From BD2-11 sp965221785 (GTDB lineage: Bacteria > Gemmatimonadota > Gemmatimonadetes > Longimicrobiales > Gaopeijiaceae), in assembly GCA_965221785.1 (NCBI GenBank), contig CBDCSR010000003.1, positions 124,001-188,000 on the forward strand: DNA of 64,000 nt, read 5' to 3'. This document shows positions 1 through 9,555 of this stretch, in pieces. Numbering within the stretch: position 1 is the first letter of the stretch; the number at the start of each line of letters is the position of its first letter. Under the pieces are notes generated by a model. It did not search any database. It saw nothing but the letters and a program-made list of their open reading frames with translations, and was not told where the DNA came from. The position numbers were made by a program, and so were the translations under genes.

Positions 1-1
1 C

Positions 2-2395
2 GACCAGCCTCCGTCGCTTTCCTTCACCCGCCCCGGACGCGACACACGCGCCACGGCGCTGGAGGAGTTCTTCATCGAGGCGCGCGCCAACGACGACTAC
101 GGCATACGGCAACTCGAGCTCGTCTTCTCGGTCAACGGCGGAGAGGAACAGACCGTCGAGCTGTTCGGCTCCGGGGCCGCGCCCCTGAGCGAGGTAAGCG
201 CGGGCTACACGTTCTTCCTCGAGGAGTACGAGCTCGTCCCGGGCGACATCATCTCCTACTACGCCAAGGCGCGCGACAACGCGGGCACAGGCAGCCAGGA
301 GGCCATCAGCGACATCTACTTCCTCCAGATCCGCCGCTTCGGCACCGACTTCCGCCAGGCGGAGCAGCAGCCCGGAGGCGGCGGTGGCGGCGGTGGCGGT
401 GGCCAGATGGGCGGCGAACAGGAGCTCTCCGAACAGCAGAGGGAGGTCATCTCGGCGACCTTCAACCTGAACCGGGACCGCGACCGCTATTCGCCGGAGG
501 GGTTCAGCGAGGGGCTGGTCGTGGTGCGGCTCTCGCAGGAGAGGCTTCGCGACCAGGTCGCGACCCTGACGACGCGCCTCAACAACCGGGGCGTGGTGCG
601 CGATCCCGAGTTCGAGCAGATCGCCCAGTTGCTGCCGCAGGCGATGGAGGAGATGGAGGCCGCCATGGAGCGGCTCGACGCCGCCGATCCGGAAGGCGCA
701 CTCTCGGAGGAGCAGCAGGCGCTCCAGTACCTCCTGCGCGCCGAAGCGCTCTACGACGAGGTGCAGGTGAGCCAGCAGCAGGGCGGAGGGGGAGGAGGGG
801 GCGGCGGCGGGCCCAACGCGGAGGACCTCGCGGATCTCTTCGAACTGGAGCTGGACAAGCTCAAGAACCAGTACGAGAGCGTGCAGCGCGGCGAACGACA
901 GCAGGCCGACGAGCAGATCGACGAGACACTCGAGCGCCTTCGCGAACTGGCACGGCGCCAGGAGCAGGAGGCCGAGCGCCAGCAGCGCCTCGCCAACCGC
1001 TCGCAGGGTTCCGCCGGGGGCGGCGCACAGAACCAGCGCTCGCTCGCCGATGAAGTGGAGGAGGAGGCGCGGCGCCTGGAGGAGCTCTCGCGCATGCAGT
1101 CCAACCAGCGCCTGGCGGAGACCGCGCGCCAGCTTCAGGACGCCGCCAACGCGATGCGGGAAGCGGCGGCCGCCAGAGGAGGCGAGGCGGCGGCCGACGC
1201 GCGTTCCGCACTTGACCGGTTGCGGGCCGCGCGGCGACTGCTGGAGCGCGATCAGTCCGGGCGCATCGAGCGGGACGCGCAGGATGCCCTGCGGCGGAGC
1301 GAGGAGCTGATCGAGGAGCAACTCGACGTCGCCGGGGAATCGGTGGACATCTCCGGTGCCGACCAGGTCACCGCGGAACGCATGCGCAGGCTCATCGAGC
1401 GCAAGAACGAGATGTCCCAGGAAGTGGCCGACCTGGAGCGGCAGATCGACGAGATGTCGGCGGAGGCCGGCTCCGAACAGCAGCAGGCGGCCGAGTCGTT
1501 CGACGATGCTCTGCGCAATATCCGCGACAACAAGATCAGGGAGCGGATCCAGTACTCGCGCGGGCTGCCTGGCGCGCGCAGCCCCGACTTCACGCGCGAT
1601 TTCGAACAGCAGACCACCGAACACCTGATGGAGTTGCGGGACCAGCTGCGGCAGGCGTCGGAAGCGGTCGGCGAGCCGGTGGACGACCGCACCATGGAGT
1701 CACTCGACCAGGCCCGCGACATGGTGCGCAACATGGAGTCGCTCAACCGGCGGCTGCAGGCGCGCGCCGACGAGAACGCCCGGCGGGGGCTGGGACAACA
1801 GCCCGGCGAGGAAGCTCAGGGGCAGCAGGGTCAGGGTCAGCAGGGCGAGGGCCAACAGGGCCAGGAAGGGCAGCAGGGTCAAGGCGGACAGCAAGGTGAA
1901 GGCCAGGAAGGACAGCAGGGCCAGGGCGGACAGCAGGGCCAGCAGGGCGGCCAGACGGGTGGAGGCGGCGGCCCCGACGGTCTGAGGGACATGGCCGGCG
2001 CCGGATTCGGACCGGGCGGAACCGGCTGGGCGCGCGGGCTGACCCCGGAGGACATTCGCCAGTTCCGGGGCGAATACCGTGAACGCGCCCGCGAGATGGC
2101 CGATCTGCGCGAGCAGCTCTCCGACGCCGGCGTCGGCGTCGAGGAGCTCGACGACGTCATCCGCTCCATGAGGGCGCTGGACGACCGCCGCGTCTACGAC
2201 GACATGGAGGAAATCCTCCGGCTGCAGACCCAGATTCTGGAAGGGGTGAAGCGCTTCGAGTTCGGACTGCGCCGGGCTGCGGGGGAAGACGACCCCGAGC
2301 GGCTGCTCCTGTCCGGCTCCGACGAGGTGCCTCAGGGCTTCCGCCAGCTGATCGAAGAGTATTACCGTTCGCTGTCCCGCACCCCCGGAGGCTGA
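2..2395 (+). CDS. DUF4175-type coiled-coil protein, 5' end missing
   Basis: The reading frame is open from base 2, so the gene enters from the left edge; 797 residues are visible. The first 120 residues form a beta-rich domain, then a Gly run, then a very long charged coiled coil rich in Glu, Arg and Gln. Near 1798-1970 lies a low-complexity tract of Gly-Gln repeats, followed by a conserved-looking C-terminal helical region. The order matches DUF4175 family proteins of Gram-negative bacteria, which normally begin with membrane helices; those would lie outside the window. Function is unknown, and a role near the envelope is inferred from the family. An ATG at 407 is internal, not the start. 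Confidence 0.75.
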   Translation, partial: DQPPSLSFTRPGRDTRATALEEFFIEARANDDYGIRQLELVFSVNGGEEQTVELFGSGAAPLSEVSAGYTFFLEEYELVPGDIISYYAKARDNAGTGSQEAISDIYFLQIRRFGTDFRQAEQQPGGGGGGGGGGQMGGEQELSEQQREVISATFNLNRDRDRYSPEGFSEGLVVVRLSQERLRDQVATLTTRLNNRGVVRDPEFEQIAQLLPQAMEEMEAAMERLDAADPEGALSEEQQALQYLLRAEALYDEVQVSQQQGGGGGGGGGGPNAEDLADLFELELDKLKNQYESVQRGERQQADEQIDETLERLRELARRQEQEAERQQRLANRSQGSAGGGAQNQRSLADEVEEEARRLEELSRMQSNQRLAETARQLQDAANAMREAAAARGGEAAADARSALDRLRAARRLLERDQSGRIERDAQDALRRSEELIEEQLDVAGESVDISGADQVTAERMRRLIERKNEMSQEVADLERQIDEMSAEAGSEQQQAAESFDDALRNIRDNKIRERIQYSRGLPGARSPDFTRDFEQQTTEHLMELRDQLRQASEAVGEPVDDRTMESLDQARDMVRNMESLNRRLQARADENARRGLGQQPGEEAQGQQGQGQQGEGQQGQEGQQGQGGQQGEGQEGQQGQGGQQGQQGGQTGGGGGPDGLRDMAGAGFGPGGTGWARGLTPEDIRQFRGEYRERAREMADLREQLSDAGVGVEELDDVIRSMRALDDRRVYDDMEEILRLQTQILEGVKRFEFGLRRAAGEDDPERLLLSGSDEVPQGFRQLIEEYYRSLSRTPGG

Positions 2396-2490
2396 GCAAC
2401 CCGGAGACGCGGGAAGGGAACCAATCGGACGCAACCGGGCTGCGCCGGAGGGGCGCGGCCCAACCGGACAGACCAAACGGAAGTGACAGC

Positions 2491-3449
<959 letters not shown>

Positions 3450-3459
<10 letters not shown>

Positions 3460-4061
3460 CCCGTGCTCGGGTGACCAGCGCGGTCATCTGGGCCATCTGC
3501 CTGGCGCCCCTGCTCTGGCTCATCCTCCGGTTCCGCGAGGACGGGCTGGGCGCCAACCCCATCGAGGAGTTCACCCACTGGGGCGGCACCTCGACGCTGA
3601 TCCTGCTGCTGCTGACGCTGGCCGTGACCCCGCTTCGGCGCTGGGTGGGCTGGAACCTGGTGCGCTACCGGCGGCGGCTCGGGCTGGCCGCGTTCTTCTA
3701 CGGCCTGACCCATTTCATGACGTACGTCGCCCTCGACCAGTTCTTCGCCTTCGAGTACGTCCTCGAAGACATTGCCGAGCGGCCGTACATCACCGCCGGC
3801 TTCGCCGCCTTCGTGCTGCTCATCCCCCTGGCGGTAACTTCGACCCGGGGGTGGATCCGCCGCCTGGGCAGGCGCTGGCAGCGCCTCCACCGCATCGTGT
3901 ACGTGGCCGCCGGACTCGGGGTGCTGCACTACCTCTGGAAGGTGAAGGCGGACACCCTCTGGCCGATGGTGGCGGCGGTGGTGCTGGCGGTGCTGCTGGC
4001 GGCGCGTCTCAAGCCGAAGGGGACGAGGCGACGGAAGTCGAAGCCGGCAGGCCCGGGGTGA
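3450..4061 (+). CDS. msrQ: Haem-binding membrane subunit MsrQ
   Basis: Inner-membrane b-type cytochrome that passes electrons from the quinone pool or flavin reductase to MsrP. The product has 203 residues and about six hydrophobic segments; the histidines in Leu-Thr-His-Phe, Leu-His-Arg and Leu-His-Tyr-Leu positions are the likely haem ligands of the ferric-reductase-like fold. It starts at GTG 3450, overlapping the last codons of msrP by 10 bases; an in-frame GTG at 3471 is a possible alternative. Translational coupling to msrP is likely. The family is short and the length is typical. Confidence 0.92.
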
Positions 4062-4114
4062 CGGTCAACGCCCCGCGCGGCCGGGCCCGCTCCCCACATG
4101 CAAGGAGGCTCTCC

Positions 4115-4606
4115 ATGCGCCGGAAGACCCATATCGTTCTCGCCGTAGCAGCGTGCGGGCTGGCTCCCTCTCCGTTGCTCGCCCAGTCGGATGCCGATGC
4201 TGTGACGGACGCGGAAGCCGTGCTGCAGGTGGTGGAGGACCTCTTCGACGCCATGCGCGCCAAGGATGGAGAGACACTGGAGCGCATCTTCCACCCCAAC
4301 ACTCGGCTAATCACCGCGGGCACCGATGCCGACGGCGTCCCCGAGGTCACCGAGATCCCGATATCCCGCTTCATCTCCTCGGTGCTCGCGTCCTCGGGTT
4401 ACCTCGACGAGCGCATCTACAACCCCGTGGTTCAGATCGACAACAACCTGGGAACGGTGTGGGTGGAGTACGATTTCTTCGCCGACGGGGAGTTCAGCCA
4501 CTGCGGCGCGGACGCCTTCATGATGGGCAGAAGCGGCGACGGATGGCAGATCGTGCAGATCGCGCACACCATGGTGCGAGAAGGCTGCCCCGAGCGGGGC
4601 GGCTGA
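4115..4606 (+). CDS. Secreted NTF2-like (SnoaL/DUF4440-type) protein
   Basis: A 163-residue protein with a Sec signal peptide ending near Leu-Leu-Ala-Gln (about residue 23). The rest has the single-domain alpha+beta pattern of SnoaL/DUF4440 proteins: an N-terminal helix with the Ala-Lys-Asp-Gly turn, then long beta strands including Trp-Val-Glu-Tyr-Asp-Phe. No catalytic residues can be assigned, and these folds serve as enzymes or ligand-binding proteins. The start is chosen because AAGGAG lies about 9 bases upstream of ATG 4115. It lies 53 bases after msrQ and may be co-transcribed with it. Confidence 0.75.
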   Translation: MRRKTHIVLAVAACGLAPSPLLAQSDADAVTDAEAVLQVVEDLFDAMRAKDGETLERIFHPNTRLITAGTDADGVPEVTEIPISRFISSVLASSGYLDERIYNPVVQIDNNLGTVWVEYDFFADGEFSHCGADAFMMGRSGDGWQIVQIAHTMVREGCPERGG

Positions 4607-4747
4607 CGCGCGTTCCCCGGCCCTGCCTGTGTTCCGCACGAGACGGGATCGGCGCTGCTGCCGCGCCCCGTGATCCGCCTCGTCGTTGGCATCGCCCCCG
4701 CCTCGACGATAAATTCGGATCGGATGCGTGCCGCGCAGCGATCACCG

Positions 4748-4767
4748 CGATGGAGAATTCCGCGATG
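4748..4767 (+). promoter_or_regulatory. Translation-start box shared with the RiPP precursor gene
   Basis: The 12 bases CGATGGAGAATT at 4748-4759 recur exactly at 6923-6934. In both places the internal GGAG is the only credible ribosome-binding site, 7-9 bases before an ATG (4765 and 6938). This supports the chosen starts of the hydroxylase fusion and the precursor. It also suggests that the two genes share a translation-initiation design, or that one leader region was copied from the other. Confidence 0.45.
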
Positions 4768-6858
4768 GAAGCACACAGTGCCGGTGCCTCGATAGCTGCG
4801 GGCGGGCGGGCCGTCGAGCCCTCCGTCGCGAACGCGCTCCCGCACTTCGCTCCACTTCTCCTCTTCCCCCTCGTGGTCTGCGCCGCCATGTTCGGCGGCT
4901 GGTGGATCGCGGGTCCGTTCGCCTTCTTCATGCTCGCGAGCCCGTTCGACCGGCTCCTGGGCCTGGAGGAGCGGAACATGGATCCGGCCACGACCCGCGA
5001 GAGCCAGTTGTTCCTGTACAATCTCTCGCTGTGGGTGTGGGGGGCGTTCTGGCCCGCGATCTTCGTATTCGCGCTCTGGCAGATGCTGGTCGGCGGCCGA
5101 CTGTCTCTCTGGGAAGTCGCCTTGATCGCCGGCATACTGGTCATGGTGGCGCAGACCGTGTTCGTCGTGGGCCACGAGCTGGTTCATCGACGCGCGCCGT
5201 GGGAACGCCGGCTCGGCGAGTTCCTGCTGGCTTCCGTCTCCTACCCGCACTATGCGACGGAACACGTCTACATTCACCACCCCCGCGTATGCACGCCTCT
5301 GGACCCGGGGTCCGCGCCGAAGGGCGTGAGTTTCTGGGAATACCTGCCGCGGGAAGTGCTGAGCAACATCGTGGGCGCCTGGCGGTTCGAACGGCGGCGA
5401 CTGACTCGCCGTCAGCTGCCGCCGTGGCACCACACGAACGCGTTCTGGCGCTATGCAGTGCTGATCGTCTTCTGGTACGGGCTCATCTTCCGGTGGGGCG
5501 GCCCCTGGGCCCTGCTGCTCTACCTTGTCCTGTGCGGCAGCGTGGTCTTCTCGATGAAGATGAGCAACTACGTGCAGCACTACGGGCTGCGGCGCATCCG
5601 CATGCCCAACGGCAGGTTCGAGACGGTCAAACCGAGGCACGCCTGGAGCGCGGCCTACAAGTTCACCAACTGGCTGTACTACAACATGCAGCGCCACGCC
5701 GACCACCACACGTCGAACCGGCGATATCCGCTGTTGCAGCACCACGGCGAAGCCACCTCTCCGCAGCTGCCGGGCAGCTACATGGAGATGAACGGCATGG
5801 CGCTCTTTCCCAAACGGTGGTTCGAGACCATCGATCCTCTGCTCGACCGTCAGCGAGCCCGGTTCTATCCCGAGATCGACGACTGGAGCGCCTACGACAG
5901 CCGGGCGTTCGCGGCGCGCCCCGACGCGTTCGACGTCATCGCGGAGATTCATGCCGCCGCCCCCGGTCTCGCCGAGTGGATAAACCGCTCACCGGCCCTC
6001 CTCGACACGCTGCGCGAGCGGGAATTCACGGACCTGGAACTGCCGGAGGGATTCCTGTCGGACGCGGAATCGGAGGCGATCGCCCGGTCCGGGCTGGCGC
6101 GCCTCTACTGGACGTACGAACTCAGCCTCTCCGAAATGAGGGCCCAGCTCGACGACATCCCCGTGCAGGACGCCGGTGAGGCGGTCGCGGCGGCGCGGGA
6201 GTGGTCGAACGGCAAGGTCTTCCAGATCGCCGTGCACACGATGCGCGGCAGCCTGTCCGTGAGCGAGGCGACGACGGCGCTGTCGCGCGTCGCCGAAGCC
6301 TGCATCGCCACCGTCCTGTCCGCGGTCGAGGAGGACTTCGCCGACCGCGGCGTGCCGCAAGCCAGCGGCGGCGTGGCGGTCGCGGTCCTGGGACCGCTGG
6401 CCAGCGGGGAGGCGCTGCCGGGCGCGGAACTCGATGTCCGGTTCGTGTACGACGGCGGCCCGGCCAGGTACTACGAAGCGCTGTGCCGCCGCTTTCGCAA
6501 GGCGCTCCGTGCGCTTTCGCGCAAGAACCTGCTGCTGGCGCCCGTCCCGCGCGGCGGGATGGAAGGCCTCCTTTCCCTCGCCGAGTTCAAGGAACAACTC
6601 CGCAATCCCGGTTCGGATCGTGAGCTGGCGGCGCTCGCGCGGGCGCGTTGCGTGTTCGTGTCGGGCGATGACGAAATCGGGGCACGGTTCGCGCAGGCGT
6701 TGCAGGACGCTCCGGGAGGGAGTGCGGCCCGCGAGATGCTGATGGCCGAGTCGCGCGAAGCCGCCGCGAGCGAAGTGATCCGTGATACCGCGTCCCGAGC
6801 CGCAACCGACATCGCCGCGCTTGCGGATGGCCCGCCCCGGGAGGTGAACGGGACTTGA
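4765..6858 (+). CDS. AlkB-type di-iron hydroxylase fused to a degenerate GlnE-like adenylyltransferase domain
   Basis: About 697 residues in two parts. Residues 1 to about 390 match membrane alkane/fatty-acid hydroxylases: several hydrophobic segments and the histidine motifs His-Glu-Leu-Val-His (about 137), Glu-His-Val-Tyr-Ile-His-His (about 166) and Arg-His-Ala-Asp-His-His (about 310), with the Arg-Arg-Tyr-Pro-Leu-Leu-Gln-His-His stretch just after. Residues about 470-690 align with the C-terminal half of glutamine-synthetase adenylyltransferase GlnE, but the catalytic Gly-Ser-Asp-x-Asp is Gly-Ala-Glu-Leu-Asp at 553-557, so this half may be non-catalytic. Start 4765 has GGAG 9 bases upstream; ATG 4750 is an alternative. 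It lies directly upstream of the precursor peptide gene, so tailoring of that peptide or of a lipid partner is inferred. Confidence 0.8.
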   Translation: MEAHSAGASIAAGGRAVEPSVANALPHFAPLLLFPLVVCAAMFGGWWIAGPFAFFMLASPFDRLLGLEERNMDPATTRESQLFLYNLSLWVWGAFWPAIFVFALWQMLVGGRLSLWEVALIAGILVMVAQTVFVVGHELVHRRAPWERRLGEFLLASVSYPHYATEHVYIHHPRVCTPLDPGSAPKGVSFWEYLPREVLSNIVGAWRFERRRLTRRQLPPWHHTNAFWRYAVLIVFWYGLIFRWGGPWALLLYLVLCGSVVFSMKMSNYVQHYGLRRIRMPNGRFETVKPRHAWSAAYKFTNWLYYNMQRHADHHTSNRRYPLLQHHGEATSPQLPGSYMEMNGMALFPKRWFETIDPLLDRQRARFYPEIDDWSAYDSRAFAARPDAFDVIAEIHAAAPGLAEWINRSPALLDTLREREFTDLELPEGFLSDAESEAIARSGLARLYWTYELSLSEMRAQLDDIPVQDAGEAVAAAREWSNGKVFQIAVHTMRGSLSVSEATTALSRVAEACIATVLSAVEEDFADRGVPQASGGVAVAVLGPLASGEALPGAELDVRFVYDGGPARYYEALCRRFRKALRALSRKNLLLAPVPRGGMEGLLSLAEFKEQLRNPGSDRELAALARARCVFVSGDDEIGARFAQALQDAPGGSAAREMLMAESREAAASEVIRDTASRAATDIAALADGPPREVNGT

Positions 6859-6882
6859 CCTACGACTTTATCCCTCTAAATT
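6855..6882 (+). promoter_or_regulatory. Candidate promoter for the precursor gene
   Basis: TTGACC at 6855-6860 and TAAATT at 6877-6882 are separated by 16 bases, in an AT-rich patch unusual for this GC-rich window. It overlaps the stop of the hydroxylase fusion and lies 55 bases before the precursor ATG. A separate promoter would let the precursor be made in excess over its enzymes. This is based on pattern only. Confidence 0.35.
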
Positions 6883-6937
6883 GCGACAAAATAGGGTTGG
6901 TCATGTGGTTCGTAGCCTCCAACGATGGAGAATTGCC

Positions 6938-7189
6938 ATGAGAAGTGGCGATGAAATGCTGGCGCAGGTTGTTGAGAAGTCCGCCGTGGACGCGGATTTC
7001 AGGGAACAGCTTCTCGCAGATCCAAAGGCTGCGATCAGCAGCGAATTGGGCATTACGATTCCCGATTCGATGAACATCCGGGTCCATGAGAGCGACATGC
7101 AGACGGTGCACCTCGCGTTGCCGCCGGACTCGAACATCACCGAGGAGCAGATGGAAGCCATCTCGGCCGGCCTCTGCTGCTGCTGGTAA
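6938..7189 (+). CDS. NHLP-leader RiPP precursor with a Leu-Cys-Cys-Cys-Trp tail
   Basis: An 83-residue peptide. Residues 7 to about 75 have the nitrile-hydratase-like leader (NHLP) pattern: a helix with Phe-Arg-Glu-Gln-Leu-Leu-Ala-Asp-Pro-Lys, the Glu-Leu-Gly-Ile-Thr-Ile-Pro turn, the Ile-Arg-Val-His-Glu strand and the Val-His-Leu-Ala-Leu-Pro-Pro strand. It ends Ile-Ser-Ala-Gly then Leu-Cys-Cys-Cys-Trp. Ser-Ala-Gly fits a double-Gly-type cleavage site for the C39 peptidase of the exporter at 13785-15995, leaving a core of about five residues, three of them Cys that YcaO enzymes cyclise. ATG 6938 follows GGAG. It is convergent with the YcaO gene. The cleavage site and product are inferred. Confidence 0.85.
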   Translation: MRSGDEMLAQVVEKSAVDADFREQLLADPKAAISSELGITIPDSMNIRVHESDMQTVHLALPPDSNITEEQMEAISAGLCCCW

Positions 7190-7199
7190 CCTCGGCGTA

Positions 7200-7216
7200 A
7201 CCGGCGCGCCGCCGGT
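7200..7216. terminator. Hairpin between convergent precursor and YcaO genes
   Basis: A perfect 7-bp inverted repeat, ACCGGCG and CGCCGGT with a 3-base loop, lies between the precursor stop (7189) and the YcaO stop (7232). There is no T-run on either side, so if it terminates transcription it is a weak or factor-assisted bidirectional terminator. Confidence 0.4.
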
Positions 7217-7231
7217 CAGGAGCTCCCCTCC

Positions 7232-9553
7232 TTACGCGATCACGGGCGCGGGGTTCAGGTCGGCTTCGGCCAGGGGGGGCTCACGGTAGCCCATGCTGAC
7301 GGGCACGTCGTACAGGCGCCCGGCCGCAAACCTTGCCCAGAAGTGGCGCATGCCCGGCACGATGACCCGCGCCACGGGCATGCCGATATCGGGCCGCGTC
7401 TGATCCAGCACAAGGAACTCCATCCCCTTGGCGTCGACGAGCGCGCGGCAATTCTCCACATCTTCGCGCGTGTCCGCCGATTCGGTCACCGGATACTGTG
7501 AAGCCTTGCGGGGCGGTTGGTCCGGCGCCGGCGCCAACCAGGAACAGTCGGCGAGCCGGGCGGTCTTCCACCACCAGAGGGCCAGCGGATCATCGATCCT
7601 CGGCCGGCCGTCTCCCGCCCCGGGACGCGGCAGCCAGGTGAGGCACTGGTTCAATTCGCAAAGCGCGCGCAGGGCTGCTAGGCGTGGGTCGGCGTGGGTG
7701 CCGGCACCGTAGATGATGTCCTCGGTCCGGGCGTCCGGCTGGCGCGAGAGCGCAACGAAGGTGGGAATGCCGATATCGGAGGTGACGTCGAGCATCCATA
7801 GATCCCGCTCGTAGCGGCCGTAGTAGTCCGGGGCCGCTGCAATGTATTCGTCGTCGAAGCTGGACAGATCGACTGCCGGAACCCGCAACCGGTTGTACCA
7901 CCAGATGGCGAACGCATCGCGCTCAGCCAGTTCGTAGAAGCCCTGCAGGATGGCCTCTTCCAGGGTGTTGCCCGCGGCGCAGCCGTTCGAATCGGCGATC
8001 AGATCCGCGGGGCCGCGCTCCTCGGCCGGCATGCTGTAGAGGAGGGATGTCGGCAGGTAGCGGTGCCGCTGCTGCGTCAGCGACCACACCGGCGTCCAGT
8101 CGATTTCGGCGTCGGGCTCGAGACGCGGCGGGACGATGTTGTAGGGGTGGCCCTTCGCGTTGATGCTCGCCGCATCGTCTAGCTGACTCTCGCTGAACAG
8201 TTGCACCTCGTTGGGGTGAATCGCCTCTTCCTTGCCGGCGAACTCGATGAATCGCTTGCGGATACGGATCTCGTCCCCATGACGGGCACCGGAATAGCGC
8301 TCGACCGCCTCGCAGAGGGCGCCGACCTTGGACTGCTGTCGTGTGCTGCCCTTGCCGGCGGTCTTGCTGCGCAGGCTGCGCCTGAGGGAACTCAGGCTCC
8401 GGCTTCTCATGCCGAGATCGCTCCCGGCCCAGTAAACGTGCAACCAGGAGTCGGCCTCATCGGTGGTGCGCGACAGCCAGGTAACGACACCGCTGATGGG
8501 GCTCACCAGGTGCCGGTACTTCGCCAGGGTGGCTTCCGGCGCCACGGCACGCGCGCCGCCGCTGGTGCGATGAGCCTTGGGGCTCGCCTTCAGAGACACC
8601 GGTGCCGGTGATCGATCCGGCCGGTGCAGGGCTTCGTCGCCGCAGGCCAGGCACTGTGGCCGACGCATGACCCGATGCTGCGAACTTGCGAATGTGGCCA
8701 AGTCCATCGCGATTGCGTGTTCGTGAATCGGGGCCGACTCACCCAGCACCAGCCACTTGACGATCTCCGCCGCGATCAGCCCGTACACCGTTTCCAGCAC
8801 CGCGGGCTGCGCGGCGAACGGCCTGAAGGCGGCTTCCTCGCCAGCAACGTTGCGCAGGAAACCGTGGACTTCCCGATGGCTACGCAGGCGGTACGCGAGG
8901 CAGCTCCAACAGGGTCCCTGCCTGTCCGCCCGAAAGATAGGGCCGAAGAGCGGCTCCACGCCGCTCGGCCGCACCAGCGTCCACGGGGCTCCCGCCTCGA
9001 GCTGGCGCCGATCCACCTCCGCGATATGTGCTTCGAGATAGTCGCCGCAGACAACAACGGTGAGCTTCGGCTCGCCGGTTCCCACCCTGGCGCCGTTCGC
9101 CTCCAGATGCCGGACGAGCCCGCCGTCGTCACCTTCAACCGTGACGCGCGAATGCGCCAGCCGCTCCTCTACCCAGCGCGGCGACGCGCCAAGCGACGAC
9201 CAGTAGGCTGCCTCGCACCGGTCCATGCCGTGGTCGGCGGAGACCAGATAGCCCCTGGCCGCGAACGCGGCAATGGCCGCAAGGACATCGGTCGCCGCGT
9301 GGGCGCCCTCGAGGGCCGCGACAATCTCGTCCCACGGGTGCCGACCGTCGAGCAGCGGGAGCAGATCGCAGTGCAGCTTGCCGTGCAGCAGCGTATTGAA
9401 CGACTCGGAGACGAGAAGCGCCTGCGCCTCGCCGACATCGTGGAAGCGGAGGTGCGGGGTGAGCGCGGGCAGCTTGACAATGCCCCGGTCCGCACGAGTC
9501 GTTCGGGTCAGGATCCCGTGCCGGGGACGCGCGTGCGCCGTATCGCCCGGCAC
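7232..9553 (-). CDS. Fused TOMM cyclodehydratase (E1-like leader-binding domain + YcaO)
   Basis: A 773-residue protein. Residues 1 to about 320 are the E1-like/ocin-ThiF-like partner domain with zinc-type pairs Cys-Trp-Ser-Cys (215-218) and Cys-Leu-Ala-Cys (301-304). From about 340 it is a YcaO domain with Ala-Leu-Cys-Glu-Ala-Val-Glu-Arg and the later Glu-Glu-Ala-x4-Phe-x-Glu-Leu-Ala-Glu-Arg-Asp-Ala ATP-binding motif. It ends Asn-Pro-Ala-Pro-Val-Ile-Ala, a short Pro-containing tail like that of azoline-forming YcaO enzymes. Such fusions use ATP to turn Cys or Ser in a bound precursor into azolines; the obvious substrate is the Cys-Cys-Cys core encoded at 6938-7189. It starts at GTG 9553, two bases after the upstream stop, as the last gene of the minus-strand operon. 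Confidence 0.9.
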   Translation of the reverse strand: MPGDTAHARPRHGILTRTTRADRGIVKLPALTPHLRFHDVGEAQALLVSESFNTLLHGKLHCDLLPLLDGRHPWDEIVAALEGAHAATDVLAAIAAFAARGYLVSADHGMDRCEAAYWSSLGASPRWVEERLAHSRVTVEGDDGGLVRHLEANGARVGTGEPKLTVVVCGDYLEAHIAEVDRRQLEAGAPWTLVRPSGVEPLFGPIFRADRQGPCWSCLAYRLRSHREVHGFLRNVAGEEAAFRPFAAQPAVLETVYGLIAAEIVKWLVLGESAPIHEHAIAMDLATFASSQHRVMRRPQCLACGDEALHRPDRSPAPVSLKASPKAHRTSGGARAVAPEATLAKYRHLVSPISGVVTWLSRTTDEADSWLHVYWAGSDLGMRSRSLSSLRRSLRSKTAGKGSTRQQSKVGALCEAVERYSGARHGDEIRIRKRFIEFAGKEEAIHPNEVQLFSESQLDDAASINAKGHPYNIVPPRLEPDAEIDWTPVWSLTQQRHRYLPTSLLYSMPAEERGPADLIADSNGCAAGNTLEEAILQGFYELAERDAFAIWWYNRLRVPAVDLSSFDDEYIAAAPDYYGRYERDLWMLDVTSDIGIPTFVALSRQPDARTEDIIYGAGTHADPRLAALRALCELNQCLTWLPRPGAGDGRPRIDDPLALWWWKTARLADCSWLAPAPDQPPRKASQYPVTESADTREDVENCRALVDAKGMEFLVLDQTRPDIGMPVARVIVPGMRHFWARFAAGRLYDVPVSMGYREPPLAEADLNPAPVIA

Positions 9554-9555
9554 GC

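Noticed and set aside
1798..1970. Gly-Gln tandem tract considered as a DNA repeat array
   Set aside because: It is irregular at DNA level and in frame within the DUF4175 protein, so it is treated as protein low complexity.
4432..5952. Long minus-strand open frame of about 500 codons opposite the AlkB fusion
   Set aside because: Arg/His/Pro/Gly-rich shadow with no domain, signal or ribosome-binding site; the plus strand carries unmistakable AlkB motifs.
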